A stretch of DNA of 64,000 bases from Crotophaga sulcirostris (lineage: Eukaryota; Chordata; Aves; Cuculiformes; Crotophagidae): positions 229,629-293,628 of the forward strand of contig VYZB01000297.1 of the NCBI GenBank assembly GCA_013397455.1, given 5' to 3'. Below are positions 12,422-25,419 of the stretch, in pieces. Every line of letters begins with the position of its first letter. Positions within the stretch are counted from its first letter, which is position 1. The notes beneath the pieces were generated by a model that was given only the letters and a program-made list of their open reading frames with translations, was not told the DNA's origin and searched no databases. The translations under genes were made by a program, and so were the position numbers.

Positions 12422-13409
12422 GCAGCCAGTTTGCTGAGATTCAACACTGGCAAAACCAGAAAGATGGTCTAACCACATGATGATAATAAAATTTGCAAAG
12501 CAAAGAGTCATAATGTTGTTCCTTCTTTGCCCCATACATCTTATCACTACTCTTCAAGAAGAGCAAGTAATACCACATTTGGCTGATGTTGCTTTGCAGA
12601 CCTTTTGAGTATTTGTTTTTTCTCAACTCATCCATGTTTTGAAATGCCATGCACTCTACAAGAGCCCAGTCAGAGGTGGTTAGGGAATTTACTTCATAAT
12701 AATTATTTTTAATACTAAATGTCACCTCGTAAAACAATCACTCAAAACTTGACTTCATTAAGCATTCTTTGTTTTACATCTTTAATTCATTAACCTTGGC
12801 ATTGTCGGCATGTTGCCACAATCAAATGCAACTTTTTCCATGTTGTGCAATGAGAGCTGAGGGAAGATTTCACACTGGGTTGTCATCTAATGGACCTGAA
12901 GCATCTGTTAAATATAATGATGCACTGTCCTAAATATAGGCACCTAGCAAGGGGAGAGGATGTATGTGCTGGAGATGACTGGGTATATGTCCAGGCAGTG
13001 AGCTGGGCACACCCAGATCTTTAGTTAGTCCCAGTTTTACCAAATACCTGTCAAATTTTCTAAAGTCCAGACTGATTCTACCCTTGGGCTACAGCTGAAC
13101 TTGAACTTAACCACAGGGCTGCTTCAATTTTGCTTACTTGGATGCTGCTCTCAGAGGAGGAGAGAACAGACATATAGGCTTTACATAACATCTGCTGTAC
13201 TTTTCAAATTGAAGATAATTAGTGGATAATGCAAAATTATATAATTTGCATCAGAAAGATAACTGAAAAGCCTCTTACACATATTAGGGGGCATAATTTA
13301 GCCCTTTGATCTGAGAACAACAAAAGAATATTAAGAGCAAGTTTTGCTCTTTGTAATATGCGCTGATAAAATAGCTGAAGCCAATGACATCTTGCAGATG
13401 TCTGCCACC

Positions 13410-13433
13410 TTTTATTTTATTTTATTTTATTTT
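13410..13433. repeat. (TTTTA)n microsatellite
   Basis: About five units of TTTTA/TTTAT run head to tail. The tract is followed by a GC-richer stretch whose start resembles a hAT transposon end. Confidence 0.85.
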
Positions 13434-15736
13434 GTTGGCCTCTAGCCAGCTCCCAAAGGTCCCTGTAGAGCAGGGGTGTCAAACCCACAGCTCGTGGGCC
13501 GAATCCAGCCCTCTACTTTGTTTGATCTATCCCAGCACCTTGTTTGCACCCAGTGGCAGCGCTGAGCTCCTCGTCCCTGCGCTCTTGCCAGCGCTGGGCA
13601 CAGCGAACCTGGGAATCAAGTGATGTGTTTTCATTTGTTGTTTCCATAATAGCTGAGATAATTTGTACAAATCACTTCACCTCATAGTGTTCATCCTCCC
13701 TATTCCTAGACTAAGTGTAATAAGTCATGCAGAAGAGGTCATCAAGAAAAATATCAATGCCTGGTGACGCGTATTACCTGTCATTGCCATAGTTTGATAC
13801 ATTGCAAGCAAATCCTAACTTCTTTAATGGGCATGAGCTTAACTAGATACAGGGTGTGGGGTTTCTTGCTTATTTGTGCCTGTGATGCACAGTGAGATAT
13901 TACGAGGAGAATGATCCTGAAATGTCAGGTCCCTCTGCTGTCGGAGTACTTCATCTTGTGCACTTTTGATTGTCCGCTGCCGACTCGTCTCAAGTAACAC
14001 TGCAGCTCGACTGCAGTCCCAGAGTCCCTGCAAGGGAATTTAGAGCTTGTTCAGAGCTTTCCTTTCTTGTAAGAGCCAGTACGAGTTATATAGGCTGGGT
14101 TGCAACTGATGCAGCTTCACATGGCTTCTTTAACCACCAAGGAACTGCACTGGCTTGTCCTGGTAACAACTAATTTAATTTACCTGGTAATGGCACGGTC
14201 GCTGCCTTGGGATGTAACAGAGGTAAAGATATAGATCTGCTCCCAGTGAGCCAAAGTAGTATCTTGAGCCCACAGGTTTGGTAAACTGTGGAGCAAAGAG
14301 CAAAACAAAGTAGATTTTTGGGGATTGTTTGTTTTGTTCTGTTCTGTTTTGTTTCTCCATCCTGTCCTCCCCCATTGCTGGGGTACTGGTTTGGGATATG
14401 AAGTGACTGAGGTTGTAGTTGCTGTTCCAGTGAATAATTAATAACTATTTTTGAGCTGGGTTTTTTTATTATTTATCAAAACACACGGCTTCATCAAAGC
14501 TAAGAAGTCTGATGAAAACTTAATGCTTTTGAGAAAGCCTGCATTGGTAGAATATTTTACTGAGTATAATAAGAACAAATTCCTTAACCTTGAGTATTTC
14601 AGAGACAGGGTCGCCAGCCAGAAGGAAGGCTGTTTAACCCTGTTCACATTGGCAGCAGCCTTGGGAAATGGGTACTACCTAGCAAGGTTATTGCTGCTGG
14701 TTCTGTCGAGATTTCTCAGAGACGGAGGAATGGGATTGGGGGTGGTGGGGCACGGGAAGACACACATTTTTTGGGATTGGTTTCTTGCCATTTCATTTTG
14801 CAATGTTGAGCACTGTTGAAATAATTCTATCCCACGTTGTTCTTGTGCACTGTGCTTTTTAAATTATTACATGTAGTTTCATACTTGTTCAAGTAGAAAT
14901 GCTTAAAATCCCTGGCAAGGGGTGTTGTTATCAGGGGTAATCACCCCCCTGCGGAGATGTGAAGTACAAGGTGTAAATGAGTACCTCTGCTCCCAGAGGC
15001 AGTGTCAGCCAGTAACAGCCACGCTCCGGGAGCTGTCTTAGAGGTATTGTGGAATGCCTTGTTTTTCCTCATAAATAATTTAAGTAAATTACCATGATAG
15101 CTGGAAACTGCTGGCTGATACTAAAATGCTTTAAATGAAGACACAAAGATGAATCTTTTAAGCACTTACCATCATGCCATGTTCCATTAGTCCATTATTA
15201 TTTAATTATAGGGAAGGGGCAGTGGTAGAGAGGGGAGTGAGGGGTTGTGAAAGGACTTTCTCCTTTAGATAGGAGGCAACCAAAGCATGGACTGAGGGAC
15301 AAGTGGAGGCCTCTACACCTTCAAAAGAGATGGAAGAATCCTGGCATGCCTGCCTGTAGCCTAGGGGTACCCAAAGTGTCTTTAACCAGCTTGCTGGGGT
15401 AAGCTTGCTACCACACAGACCTCTGTGCCAGCTGGTTTTGCTGCTGCTCTGCCAGCTCCTAGCACCACTGCCACAGGAGATCTCCTGGCCTTGTTCCCTC
15501 TTCATATCACAGGGTAGGTGTCAGCCTCAATCGCATGGGTGAGGCTTCATCTGGATCTGTCTGTGAGCTGGACAGTGGCAACTGAAGTGCATGGCGAATT
15601 TAGTCTGCCCTTCTTCACATCCTTCATCCTGGTGATGGAAAATGGGGGTTGAAAGACACTAGGAAGGCTTGTATGCTGCTAGCTCAGAAGAAGAGCAATA
15701 GGGCACGTGTAGGAAGGGAGATCTACTCTGCTTGAG

Positions 15737-16141
15737 ATGACCTCTTCAAGCAGGTTGCCAAGGGTAAAAGACCAAGCTATGGACAATGTGGCTTTGAGAC
15801 TGTTCAGAATGCTCCAAAGCCTGGATCTTCCAGGTGTGGACGCCCTCTGTGGGCTCACACAGAGCTCAGTGCTTGGCACACCTGGCTGTGAGTCATATTT
15901 TACAGCTGATAAAATTACACAGGAAGGCATATTCTGTGATTCATGCTCCAGGCTGCATCCACAGCGCTTACTCTTGCAGAACAGCCCCAGGCCATACGTG
16001 ATCGGAAGCGGTCTTGCTGACAGCAGTGTGCACGGGCCCTGCTGCTGCTGCAATGGCAGTGTGAACGGGGTCAGACTGATCCCAAATAGGTTCCTGTTTG
16101 ATGAGCAAAATGAAATGGGAGAGCACAGGATTATGCAGTGA
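15737..16141 (+). other. 134-codon open frame, unrecognised
   Basis: An ATG at 15737 in a moderate context opens a 134-codon frame. The opposite strand is also open over 15,679-16,053, which argues for locally stop-poor composition rather than a gene. No domain, signal peptide or membrane segment is apparent. A CCCC run of cysteines near residue 97 is the only distinctive point. It is probably chance. Confidence 0.1.
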
Positions 16142-19100
16142 AAAACGTTGTCTCCGTGTATTTAAATGAAGTAGGGTGCATTAATTCATTATGATCTGAA
16201 AGCTCTTCAAACACTGCCTAAGTAGGTACAACAGCCTCAGGTCTAGTTGCTAATGCGTGTATTTGAGAAAGTTTCCTTGGATTTTTCCCAGTGCCTACTT
16301 ACAGCTGCAGAGCTCCAGCTTGAAAAGAGCAGCCATGCAAAAGGAGGTACACTAAAAGAAGCCAAAAGCTGTAAAAATATCTTCAGCCTAATTTAATTCT
16401 CATCTGAGGGTCTGCAATTTTCAGGACTTCCCCTCCACTATGTAGGCAAGAAAGAAACTCTGCCTTGGTTTGGACATTGTTATAATAATGCAATAAGCAG
16501 ACTTTTTTATATTGCACAGAAATTGATAACCTTTCTATAGCATCATAATTTTGAAGATTTAAAGATTGTAAAGTTACTGTGATCATCTTCTCTGACTCCC
16601 TGTTTTTGGGGGTTTTTTTAATCATTTAATAGAGAATTGTATCTTGCTGTAATTTTGATAAAGCTGCAGGCAACAATCCTGGCATTGCTATTTCCTGCAA
16701 GGAACCAGTTTCAGACCCCAGTTTAGCAGATATTTGTTTACATACAGATATGTAAGAAACTAAAAAAGAGCCCTGTAGCTGTGATTAAAACCTCTCCAAC
16801 CCCTTGCTCAGTTGTGTCAGTTATCTTTATAAATTTGTGCACAAAGATAACTCATATCTTCATCAAATTTTTCATCTGTGCTAAGGAAGCATTTTCAGCT
16901 CCCACAGTAGGCACATAGGTTCCTCCTCATTGTTGCAGACTGCAGCAGTTTGGTGGGTCTGCAAAACGCGGCTTCACTTCTCAAACCCTTGTGGCAGCTG
17001 TGGTGGTTTCAGTCAATTAGTGGGACAAACTGGTGGCAGCACCACCTCTCAAAACCTCTTCGTGGGTGAAACATTTTCCACCACAAAATGCCAGCACAAG
17101 GCACGCTGAAAGAGTAACAAGCTATGAGCTGTTGTCACCCAGCTGGCACCTGTCCTGTGGGGGGACTTACACTGGAGCTGTGGCAGGTCTCCTCCAGCCA
17201 TCCCTCCTGCTGCCACCAGCCTGTGCTGCAGGGTGCCCTGGTGTTGGGCACAGCCAGGCAAGATAGAAAATGTAACTTCCTAGCTATGATCACTCATTTA
17301 TTATTTCTGATCCTGACTGAGCAAATCTCAACTCCCCTCCCTTTGCAGGGTAAGTTCTTGGTCCCAGAACAAGACCTTGAGAAGTGAAGTCCTTTCAAGT
17401 CCTATTTTCAAGAGCAGCTCAGCTCACTGCACATCCCCAGACGCAGGTGGATCATGTTTTAAAGACAGTTCTTCCCTTCTAAGAGGAAAAGGTCATGAGT
17501 ATCAGTCAATCTCAAATTCAAAAGGCTGATTCTTCCTAAGCAGGGAGGTGAAATGTCGCTGGCTGTTCTCTGCAGTCAGTGTTTTTCTCTGAGAGTGTCA
17601 GAGATGTTCAATGTTATCATAGACACCTTCACACCCTCAAGTGGAAGGGGATAACCAGAAAGCAAGAGATCTCCTGTTTGAGAATATGGCTACCCATGAC
17701 CAGGCCACCTTTACAAGTGCTTTAGCTCTGCCAGGTGAAGGTCCCCAAAGAAGCCAAAGGGTAGCAGGAAGGGACATTGCTTTTGCTGCATGAGGGTGAG
17801 GTCAATCGGTACCACAAGGGTCAGGAAAGGCAGAAGTCTTTTCTGGGGGTTGCCCTAGATGCTGAGACCCCAAAGGCACCTAAGGGGTCTGCAGCAGTTT
17901 AGTGTGACCAAGGTTTCAGCTGAGAGAAAAGAAGAAATATATGTGGGAATCTACTGCTACTCAAATTAAATGAGAGTAAGGCAGTAGCTGTGAGAATCTG
18001 GGCCAGGCTTCTCTGCCAGCAACAGTGAGAGGAGGGCATCCCTTAAAACCCCAGCAATAAGCATATCCAAGAGGCCTGAGGAGGCCCAGCAAGGCCTCGT
18101 GTGTGGTCTGGTGCCCCCACGCAATGGTGAATGCAGGGTGCTGGCAAGGAAAACACTCTCCTCTTGCCAAGCACCATTACGTTTGTCTTCACCACTTAAG
18201 TTGATGCCAACTGTTCCCTCCTCTGTCATGCTTCACCCTCCTGGGCAACCATTAACCATCTCCTTTGCTCGAGGTTTTCCTACCAAGAGAATACAACATC
18301 CCCTGGGACTCCCAGCTCTTAGTTGTCAAAACACCACTAAATTGAACAAATGAAAACAAGGACATCAAGAGGGAAGGAGAATCTGCTTGCCCATTGCATG
18401 GGCCTCATGAGACAGGTTGTGCCTGGAAGCCAGCCCCCCCCCAGCTACGTGCACAGCAAGGGGAAGCAACACATGCTGCTGGGACCTCAGCAAGGCTGGG
18501 TGCTCAGCTATGGGCAGTGTGCATGTGCAGGGATCCAGATGCAAACAGCATGGGCTGCGTTTCACTTTCATCACTGACTAAAAGCATCCTTGGGGTAACA
18601 ATTTCCCAGCACGCCCAGAAAAGTGGAGGGACATGAGGGTGCTGCTGCCCCGCTCCCCTGGGTGTTCAGCAGCCCCAGGATGGACTCTGGAGGGTCTGTG
18701 CCCCAGCAATAGGTAGAGATTGAAAATGCACTCAGTGCTTGTGGGCACAGAGGCATGAGAAAGGGATAAAAAGCTCTTAACACCTTTCACCACACCTCGG
18801 CAGGCACTCCAGAATTGCAGCTGCACACCAGTACGTGACTGCTGAGCACATCCAGGTAACTCAGTGTTTGGAGGGCTCTGGCAGAAGGTTCTAAGCAGTC
18901 AACTTTTGTCATGTCCTCCAGATGATCTTCATTTACCTTCAGTTTTATCTGTCACTAACTTTGGTTCCCAATCCGCATGGGTGAAATCACTTTCTTCCCT
19001 TCATCTGGGAACAGGGAAGAAGTGATTCATGAGCCAGCCAGTGGAGTCTTTCTGCACTGAATTTTTTGTTCGAATTGAACTTTGCAGCATCCTCAGTGAG

Positions 19101-20387
19101 AAGTTCTTGAACTTCTTGCATTTTCCAGGCACTTAAAGACACTGAGAATTACAATGTAATTGAAAAATGAGCCTGTTTCTTAGAAATGAAGTGTAACCAA
19201 TAGCCCTGGTCTGCTGACTCAATAGAGAAGCTTAACATCATTATATCTATATTAATAACAAGGCCAGTCAGCCATTAGCAAGAGGAGTTCATTCATTGCA
19301 TCTCTCTGACACTTTCCAGCTTGCTTTTTTTCATGGCAAATGAGTGTTGCTTGTGCTCATTCTCTATTCAGATAATTCTTATTAGCAAGATAAACATAGG
19401 GATGAGAGATCCTACCTTCCTGTACTTGTAAATAAGAGCTGGTGGCAAGATGATGACAGAAACAATATCAATTTATGACAGAGGAAAATACAAAGAGAAG
19501 GAAGACCCATAGAGAAAGTGGTCCTGGCATAGGAGAGCAGAGGAGAATCAGGAGGAGGGACCTGGAGTCCTGACCCAGAGCAGTTCAAGCCTTTCTAGCT
19601 AAAAGAGACTCAGTAATGGACAGAAGCATTGAAGGGCCTGGGACACAGAGCCAAACAGCTGAACTCACTGGGAGCTTATTGTGTTTATCTTTATAGCAAG
19701 CTCCTAACTGAATCAATATTAGCCACATATATGAGCCACTGGTCTTTCATTCTGCCCCACAATCTTGTTTTGAATAAATATCTCAGCATTTGAGAAACAT
19801 GCCAGACAGCTTGGATGTCCTCCATTGACCAGTTGCACTTAAAATAACCTGCTTGATACAACACTGTGAAGGACCCCTTCCTTCTTCTGTGTATGCATAA
19901 TGTGTACGCAACAGGTTAGCTCACCTATCTATAAAACATCACAGCTCTGCTGGAGACAGAGTATTGCAAACTCAGAAAATACATCAGTTTAGTAGTATCT
20001 CCTCTCTTCCCTCACAAAGCTGCTCTGGGATTAACTGTTTCTTTCTGAGCTGCAGGACTCTTGCTTCATTCACCTGCTCCAACCAACCTTTCCATGTAAT
20101 CAGTCAGTACCACTGTTTAATCAATTATCATGACTAGATTAGACTCAGCTGGAAGCTTGATTCCTGTTCCAGACCTGAAGAATTATCTGTGTGTTCAAGA
20201 GCTTACCTGCTTTTTTCAACTGGATCGGTTGCACTGATAAAATTAATTTCTACACCCCTTTGCCTTGCTTCCATCTGCCTGAAGCAGAACAGTGTGAAGT
20301 CTGGCAAACAGCAGTTTTAAAGGAAAGCTATTCAGCTTCTGCTATGTAAAATGCAGATGCAACTAAAGAAAGTGCAACCTTTTTTTT

Positions 20388-20399
20388 GTGTGTGTGTGT
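20388..20399. repeat. Short (GT)n tract
   Basis: Six GT dinucleotides follow a run of eight T residues. Confidence 0.7.
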
Positions 20400-21075
20400 C
20401 AAATACACAGCAATCAGAGCTTATTTTTTCTACAAGCTTTCCTGGAAATGGATTATCTAAATCTTCTGCCTGCAAATCAATATTCCCACTACCAAGCAAT
20501 CTCTCCAGAGGCAACAATCATTCAGACTCTTAATGCTCACCACAGTTGCTAAACACCAGGCTGATACGGCTTTTGTACTGGTGATTAGGGCTGCCTGCAC
20601 ATTGCAAACAGTGTTTGTAAATATTTGTGAAAACCCCCAAACACTGTTGGATTCATCCATGCTCCTGATCCACATGCTGGTTGCTTTTTCATATATTTCT
20701 AGAAAATTCCCCCCTCTCCTTTATAATTGTTGGAGAAGCTTAATTTTCAAGACTTAAACTCAGCCTGTACAGAAGGAACCTGTACAAGCAAAGGACAATG
20801 AGGTTCTGGTATATTAAGGCTTCTGTGTTGTACTGTTGCAAAAATAATGCTGAGTTGTTGATGGGTATGCTTGTGCATTAAAATATAAAAGTGATTTTTA
20901 TTAAAAAACCTTCAATCTTCTAAATTTGTTCAATTTTCAGTTGTTCAATTTGAAATTGGTTTACTCTGCTTTTCTTTATTTTTACTCGTTTTTTTGTTCA
21001 CAGCTGTTCAGGCAACAGTATAAAACTCAGACAAGTGGTGACAATAGATGTTTAAAAGGATTTAAAAAGTCATCG

Positions 21076-21093
21076 TTAAATAAATAAATAAAA
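21076..21093. repeat. (TAAA)n microsatellite
   Basis: About four TAAA units in an AT-rich context. Confidence 0.75.
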
Positions 21094-21563
21094 CCCCAAA
21101 CAGATAATAGTGCTGATCATTTTGTAGAGCTAGTTAATTTTTTTTTCCTACAAAAGATCTGTAAAAGGAGGATGTTTCATTCAAAGCTTTTGGACCAGGT
21201 CAGCAATGACATTTTCAAACTCCACTTATTCCCTGTGCAGCTGGCATGCTCCATTCACCCCGTGGTGGCTGGCTGCACTGGCCTGGATGTAATCTTGTTT
21301 GCATAGTCAGTCACACACAAACCCAAGAATTACTCTACTGTATGAACAGGGTATTCATTACTTGCTACATCCCATTTTAAAGGTTTCATTCACCCAATCA
21401 AGAAACAAAAATGACACAGTGTGATACAGCTGAATTCTTTCCATCTGTTTTTCCATGCTGAATCAATAAAAAACCCCACCCTCTGCACATTTGTAAATGT
21501 ACCTGTGGTGTTTGACTCACTGAGGCAGCTGTAGTGAAACACCAGCCAACCTCTGGGCTACAC

Positions 21564-21872
21564 AGTATCACAGTGTCACAAGGTTGGAAAGGACCTCTGA
21601 GATCATCGAGTCCAACCTATAACCCAACACTAACACCAACCCAGCACCTAAACCATGGCACTGAGTGCCTCATCCCATCTCCTCTTAAACACCTCCAGGG
21701 TTGGCGACTCCACCACCTCCCTGGGCAGTGCATTCCAATGGTCAATCACCCTTTCAGGGAAGAACTTTTTCCTCATATCAAGCCTAAACTTTCCCCAACG
21801 AAGCTTGATTCCATGTCCTCTAGTTCTGTCACTGGTCACCTGAGAGAAGAGACCAACCCCTGCCTGACTTCG
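21564..21872 (-). repeat. CR1 LINE 3' fragment, longest of the main subfamily
   Basis: About 310 bases of antisense CR1 3' end. It contains all blocks seen in the other copies: CACAGTATCACAGTGTCACA tail, CATCGAGTCCAACCTATAAC, CTCCACCACCTCCCTGGGCA, GAAGAACTTTTTCCTCATAT and TCTGTCACTGGTCACCTGAG. The long open frames on both strands here are repeat-derived. It is a useful reference copy for this family. Confidence 0.95.
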
Positions 21873-23321
21873 GGTCAGCAGATGTAGGAAGATGCACCAT
21901 GAAGTTCCTTCCTCAACAACAAAGTTCCCCAGTCGCCCTGCTATGGGCTCAGCCTTCACAGATATGCAACAGGGGGAGCTGAAATGATCTGTTTGGGTGA
22001 AACTTTTGCTTTCTCTCTTATGTTAAACTGCCCTCCATGGCCCACTGCCCCAGGGTCCTCACAGGAGGAGGAGCACCCCTTGGTAAAGAGGAGACAAGTT
22101 GAGGGCACATTTTTCATGTGTGATCCCGTGAGCTAAAATTGGAGGTAATAAAGCTGTATCTGGATTTACATGAACAAGCCACCCATTGAAATGCTTCAGG
22201 ATTTTAAAAAATCCTGATTAAGAAGTTGGACTTTGCTTCTAGCTCCAAGCAGGCAAGGACTGCAAATAAGACAACACCTCTCTCCTCTCACTCTTCTATT
22301 GGGAGAATTTTACATAAATTAAAATTAATACATTTTTTTCAACTAGGTCAGTGGAATGTAAATGTTCTGTTCCAGGGAGGATTATACATCATAACTCAGT
22401 TAAGGGACGCACAGCACAGAGCAATCCTGCTGTATTTATCAAAGCCAAGCTGTTTGGAGCAGAAAGCAACCAAAATTTTCCTACTAAACCCTTCATTGCA
22501 GTATCTGTAGGCTCATGGGGCTGAGGATGGGTATTTGCCTTGCTCCTGGGAAACCTCAAAATCTTTGGCTTTTGTCTGTGTGTCAAATCTGTCCTCAAAT
22601 GTGGTCTTGATATCTGTGTGAATAAAATGGGACAGCAGAAACAGCCCCATCTCAGTGCTTCTTAGGCCCAGTGAGAACATGCCTCCCCTGTGGGCAAAGC
22701 AGGCAGAGCAGCTTGAAACTCAGCAGCAAGTTGAGGAAAATTGAATTTGTGCTGCCCCATGAATATGAACCTTGGCTACTTCTGCCAGTATGGGCTACCT
22801 TGGCTACTCCTGCCTGTGGGCCCACATCTGGCTGCCTCCAGCTGTGCCCTGCCCTCAACAACTGCCTCCTTTTTTTGTGCCTTAGACGCCCTTGTCAGCC
22901 CTGGATGCAGACACTGTGCCACTGAACTGGTGCCTCTGAACCCTCGATGGGATCTACAAAGCAGCAAACAAGAAAGAATGTAATTTTATCTCTCTCTCTG
23001 GCTTGGATTTTCTCCTGTGCCCCAAGCCTGCAAGAACATACACTCTTGCTTCTACCAAAACCGAATGGCCATCCCAACTCCTTGCCACACTGGAGAGAGG
23101 CTTCAGAGGCAAGCAGGCTGTTTTCAGAACTGGACTGGGGCTTTTGTTTTGATGGTACTGTATATTCTTGTTTAAGAAAAGATGCTGTGACTGAGATCAT
23201 AATACAACAGCAACCAAAACAAAACCTTCTTGAAATAATAATGTATTTTTACTTAATGGATGACACTTAGCCCCCCTTGGAGCAACTTTATCTTTCTTCT
23301 TAAAAAGCATCATATTTCTGA
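21873..23321. other. Non-coding stretch
   Basis: Mixed-composition intergenic DNA. Several overlapping open frames of 60-107 codons lie at 22.65-23.27 kb on both strands. None carries a recognisable domain. Confidence 0.45.
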
Positions 23322-23441
23322 GGAGATTGGCTGAGGCACTCAGTGCCACGGGTTAGATGCTGGGTTGGTGTTGGTGTTGGGTTAGAGGTTGGGCCCGATG
23401 ATCTCACAGGCCCTCTCCAACCTGGTAACACTGTGGTAGTG
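23322..23441 (+). repeat. CR1 LINE 3' end, diverged
   Basis: A sense CR1 end from GAGATTGGCTGAGGCACTCA to CTGGTAACACTGTGGTAGTG. The tail is more diverged and GC-shifted than in other copies (CAGGCCCTCTCCAACCTGG). It leads straight into the GC-rich block that carries the CTCF-like site. Confidence 0.85.
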
Positions 23442-23442
23442 T

Positions 23443-23760
23443 GAACGGGAGGCACCGGGAGCGGGCCCGGCTCCCACAGCGCCCTCTAGCGGCGCCTCCC
23501 GAGACTGCAGCGTCCCGGACCCCGGCGTGGGCGAGGGGGGGGCGGGGGGGTGGTCTCGCTGTGGAACCAGGCTGTGGGAGTCGGGGTCTCCCTTCCTGAA
23601 AAGTTGTGGTGCTGCCCTCGCCTGGAGCTGGTTCATCAGGACTTGAGCACTGCTCCCTCCTGCTCCACGGCTTCGCTGTACAAATGCCATCAGTGCACCC
23701 CTTGGGGGGGGGGGGCGGGCTTGGGCACCCACAGTGGGGGCACACAGTGGGCAGAGGCCT
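23443..23760. other. GC-rich, CpG-containing block
   Basis: A short CpG-rich island inside AT-rich intergenic DNA, with G-runs near 23,536-23,550 and 23,705-23,715 that could form G-quadruplexes. No coding gene is apparent. Possible readings are an orphan CpG island, a lncRNA promoter or an insulator. Confidence 0.5.
23479..23492 (-). promoter_or_regulatory. CTCF-like binding motif
   Basis: The minus strand reads CCGCTAGAGGGCGC, which matches the CTCF core CCASYAGRKGGCRS at 13 of 14 positions (G instead of A at position 3). CpG context and isolation between genes fit an insulator. The motif match is seen; occupancy is inferred. Confidence 0.45.
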
Positions 23761-23780
23761 TGCCCAGCTGGTGGCCACGG

Positions 23781-24220
23781 AGCTGTGCTAGGGCAGCCTG
23801 TAAACCAACTGTATCACACCTAGAAGTAGACCATGTAGCTGTGCTAGTGCAGCCTGTAAACCAACTGCACCACATCAGTCGGTGTGGGCCAGCCTAGCAA
23901 TCCAAAGACCTGAAAGGCATCTGGGAGAGGGAAATGGTGACCACAGCTGCAGGTCTGCGGTCCCTGCCATCAGCCCCAAGGGGTGCCTGACCTCCGAGTG
24001 TGCAGCCAGAGCCCTTGGCATCCCTTCCCACCCCTCAGCACACAGGTGCTGCAGGCAGCAGCACCCTGGCACTGCCCTTCATGCATCACACCGAGAAGTA
24101 GGCCACGTAGCTGTGTTAGTGCAGCCTGTAAACCAACTGTATCACACCTAGAAGTACACCACGTAGCTGTGCTAGTGTAGCCCGTAAACCAACTGCACCA
24201 CGCCGAGAAGCAGACCCTGG
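23781..24220. repeat. 56-bp minisatellite interrupted by a 205-bp insert
   Basis: The unit begins AGCTGTGCTAGTGCAGCCTG and continues TAAACCAACTGTATCACACC. Copies start at 23781, 23837, 24109 and 24165, each adjoining pair being 56 bases apart. The second copy is split: its first part ends near 23875 and its last part resumes near 24083, with the 205-bp repeat copy A between. CATCA occurs at both edges of the insert and may be a 5-base target duplication. Confidence 0.75.
23881..24085 (+). repeat. 205-bp unidentified repeat, copy A
   Basis: This runs from GGTGTGGGCC to TCATGCA. It is present again in inverted orientation at 25,420-25,624 with the same length and about eight differences by eye (about 96% identity). 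It contains no CR1, tRNA-like or LTR signature that I recognise. A frame of about 64 codons is open through both copies but has no known domain. Confidence 0.75.
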
Positions 24221-24433
24221 CACACCACACACAGAACCACACAGAATGACCTGAGCTGGAGAGCCTGGCACTGGTGTCACTGCAGAAACACCTGTGTGAA
24301 GAAGCTGGGACCAAGAGAACAGAGCAGGGGACAGGGCCGTGAGCCTGCCCAAAACATGGGCAGGAGGAACCCTGCCCTTCTGGGTCTGTCATGGCTCTTC
24401 TGTACCACAGGATCGAGATCCAGACTCATATGA

Positions 24434-24514
24434 GTTGATGTTAGTGTTGGGTTATAGGTTGGACTCGATGATCTCAGAGGTCCTTTCCAACCTTGTAATA
24501 CTGTGATACTGTGA
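24434..24514 (+). repeat. CR1 LINE 3' end, about 80 bp
   Basis: A sense CR1 terminus with GTTAGTGTTGGGTTATAGGT, GACTCGATGATCTCAGAGGT and the AATACTGTGATACTGTGAT tail. It lies in the spacer between the two inverted 205-bp repeats. Confidence 0.88.
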
Positions 24515-25419
24515 TCCCCTGTCCAGAGTTCTCTGTGCGTTTCTTTTTTTGCAGGTTTGAGAGAATGTCTTTACCTTTCCACATGCTTATATTCTTGTCT
24601 GAATATAAGTACTATTTCTTGCCAACAGAAGCTCTGTTTAGCTTCTGGCACTGAACTCATCACTGAAATACTTAATTACTCCAGAATTATGTAAAGAAAC
24701 CCATATTTGGCCTTGCTGCTGTTTCTTGCTGCATACCTGCTGTGTGCAGAGGCAGCATTTAAACCTCCAGAAGGATCAAACCAAGGCCAGGCTCATTTTT
24801 AAACATTATCTAATTTACCAGAAAGAGAAGCAGGATGGGCTTTGATCATGCCTAATTATGGAGCGTAATATTGGATCCGTGGATACAATATTGCCATGGG
24901 TGGTTTTTTTCTGCCCAGAAAAACAAAATTTTCCTTAAAGAAACAGCTGTGTCCTGCCTGCAGCCTGCATGAGAATGGCATTAGTCACGTGCAGTCCAAC
25001 ACGTAGCACAATTGTAAAGTTCACTCTGTGAGACTGACAGGAGCTATTCAGAACAGCCCTCTTCACCATCTGCCTGAATGGCAGGCGGTGGGGCAGCAGC
25101 AGCCCCCCCTCACTGCCTCTGCGTGGCCTCAGAACTCACTGCCTGCTCAAAGTCTGTCCCCAAGTGCAGAAAATCGTGGATTGAAAGCAAAGAGAGGATG
25201 TCACTCAGGTCAAAGCAGATTGTCAAAAGAGAAAAAAAGGGGAATGGGGGAGAGTCAAAGCTTCGTGTGGTGGGAGTGCCAGGTCGCTCCTGTCCTGGGA
25301 GCAGAGGTGTTTGCTCCAACAAGAAGATGAGGAGGCAGAGCAATGAGTCTGGGGAGAAATCCTGTATTCTCCCTCCCTCTTCCACTCCTGAGTTAAGAGG
25401 TCTCAGCTCCAGGACAGGC
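24515..25419. other. Non-coding spacer between inverted repeats
   Basis: Ordinary intergenic sequence. Overlapping open frames on both strands near 25.03-25.5 kb (100-131 codons) have no recognisable features. Confidence 0.45.

Larger units (their letters stand above)
6617..21563. other. Large non-coding region (about 15 kb)
   Basis: No gene, RNA gene or intact transposon is recognisable. Base composition is AT-rich to about 14 kb and mixed after that. Features listed separately are simple repeats (13,410; 20,388; 21,076), a near-perfect palindrome at 12,400 and an open frame at 15,737. Other open frames of 60-120 codons look random. Confidence 0.5.

Noticed and set aside
13472..13510. hAT-like transposon end (CAGGGGTGTCAAACC)
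   Set aside because: The left end resembles hAT/Charlie terminal repeats, but I found no matching inverted end (GTTTGACACCCCTG) or 8-base duplication nearby.
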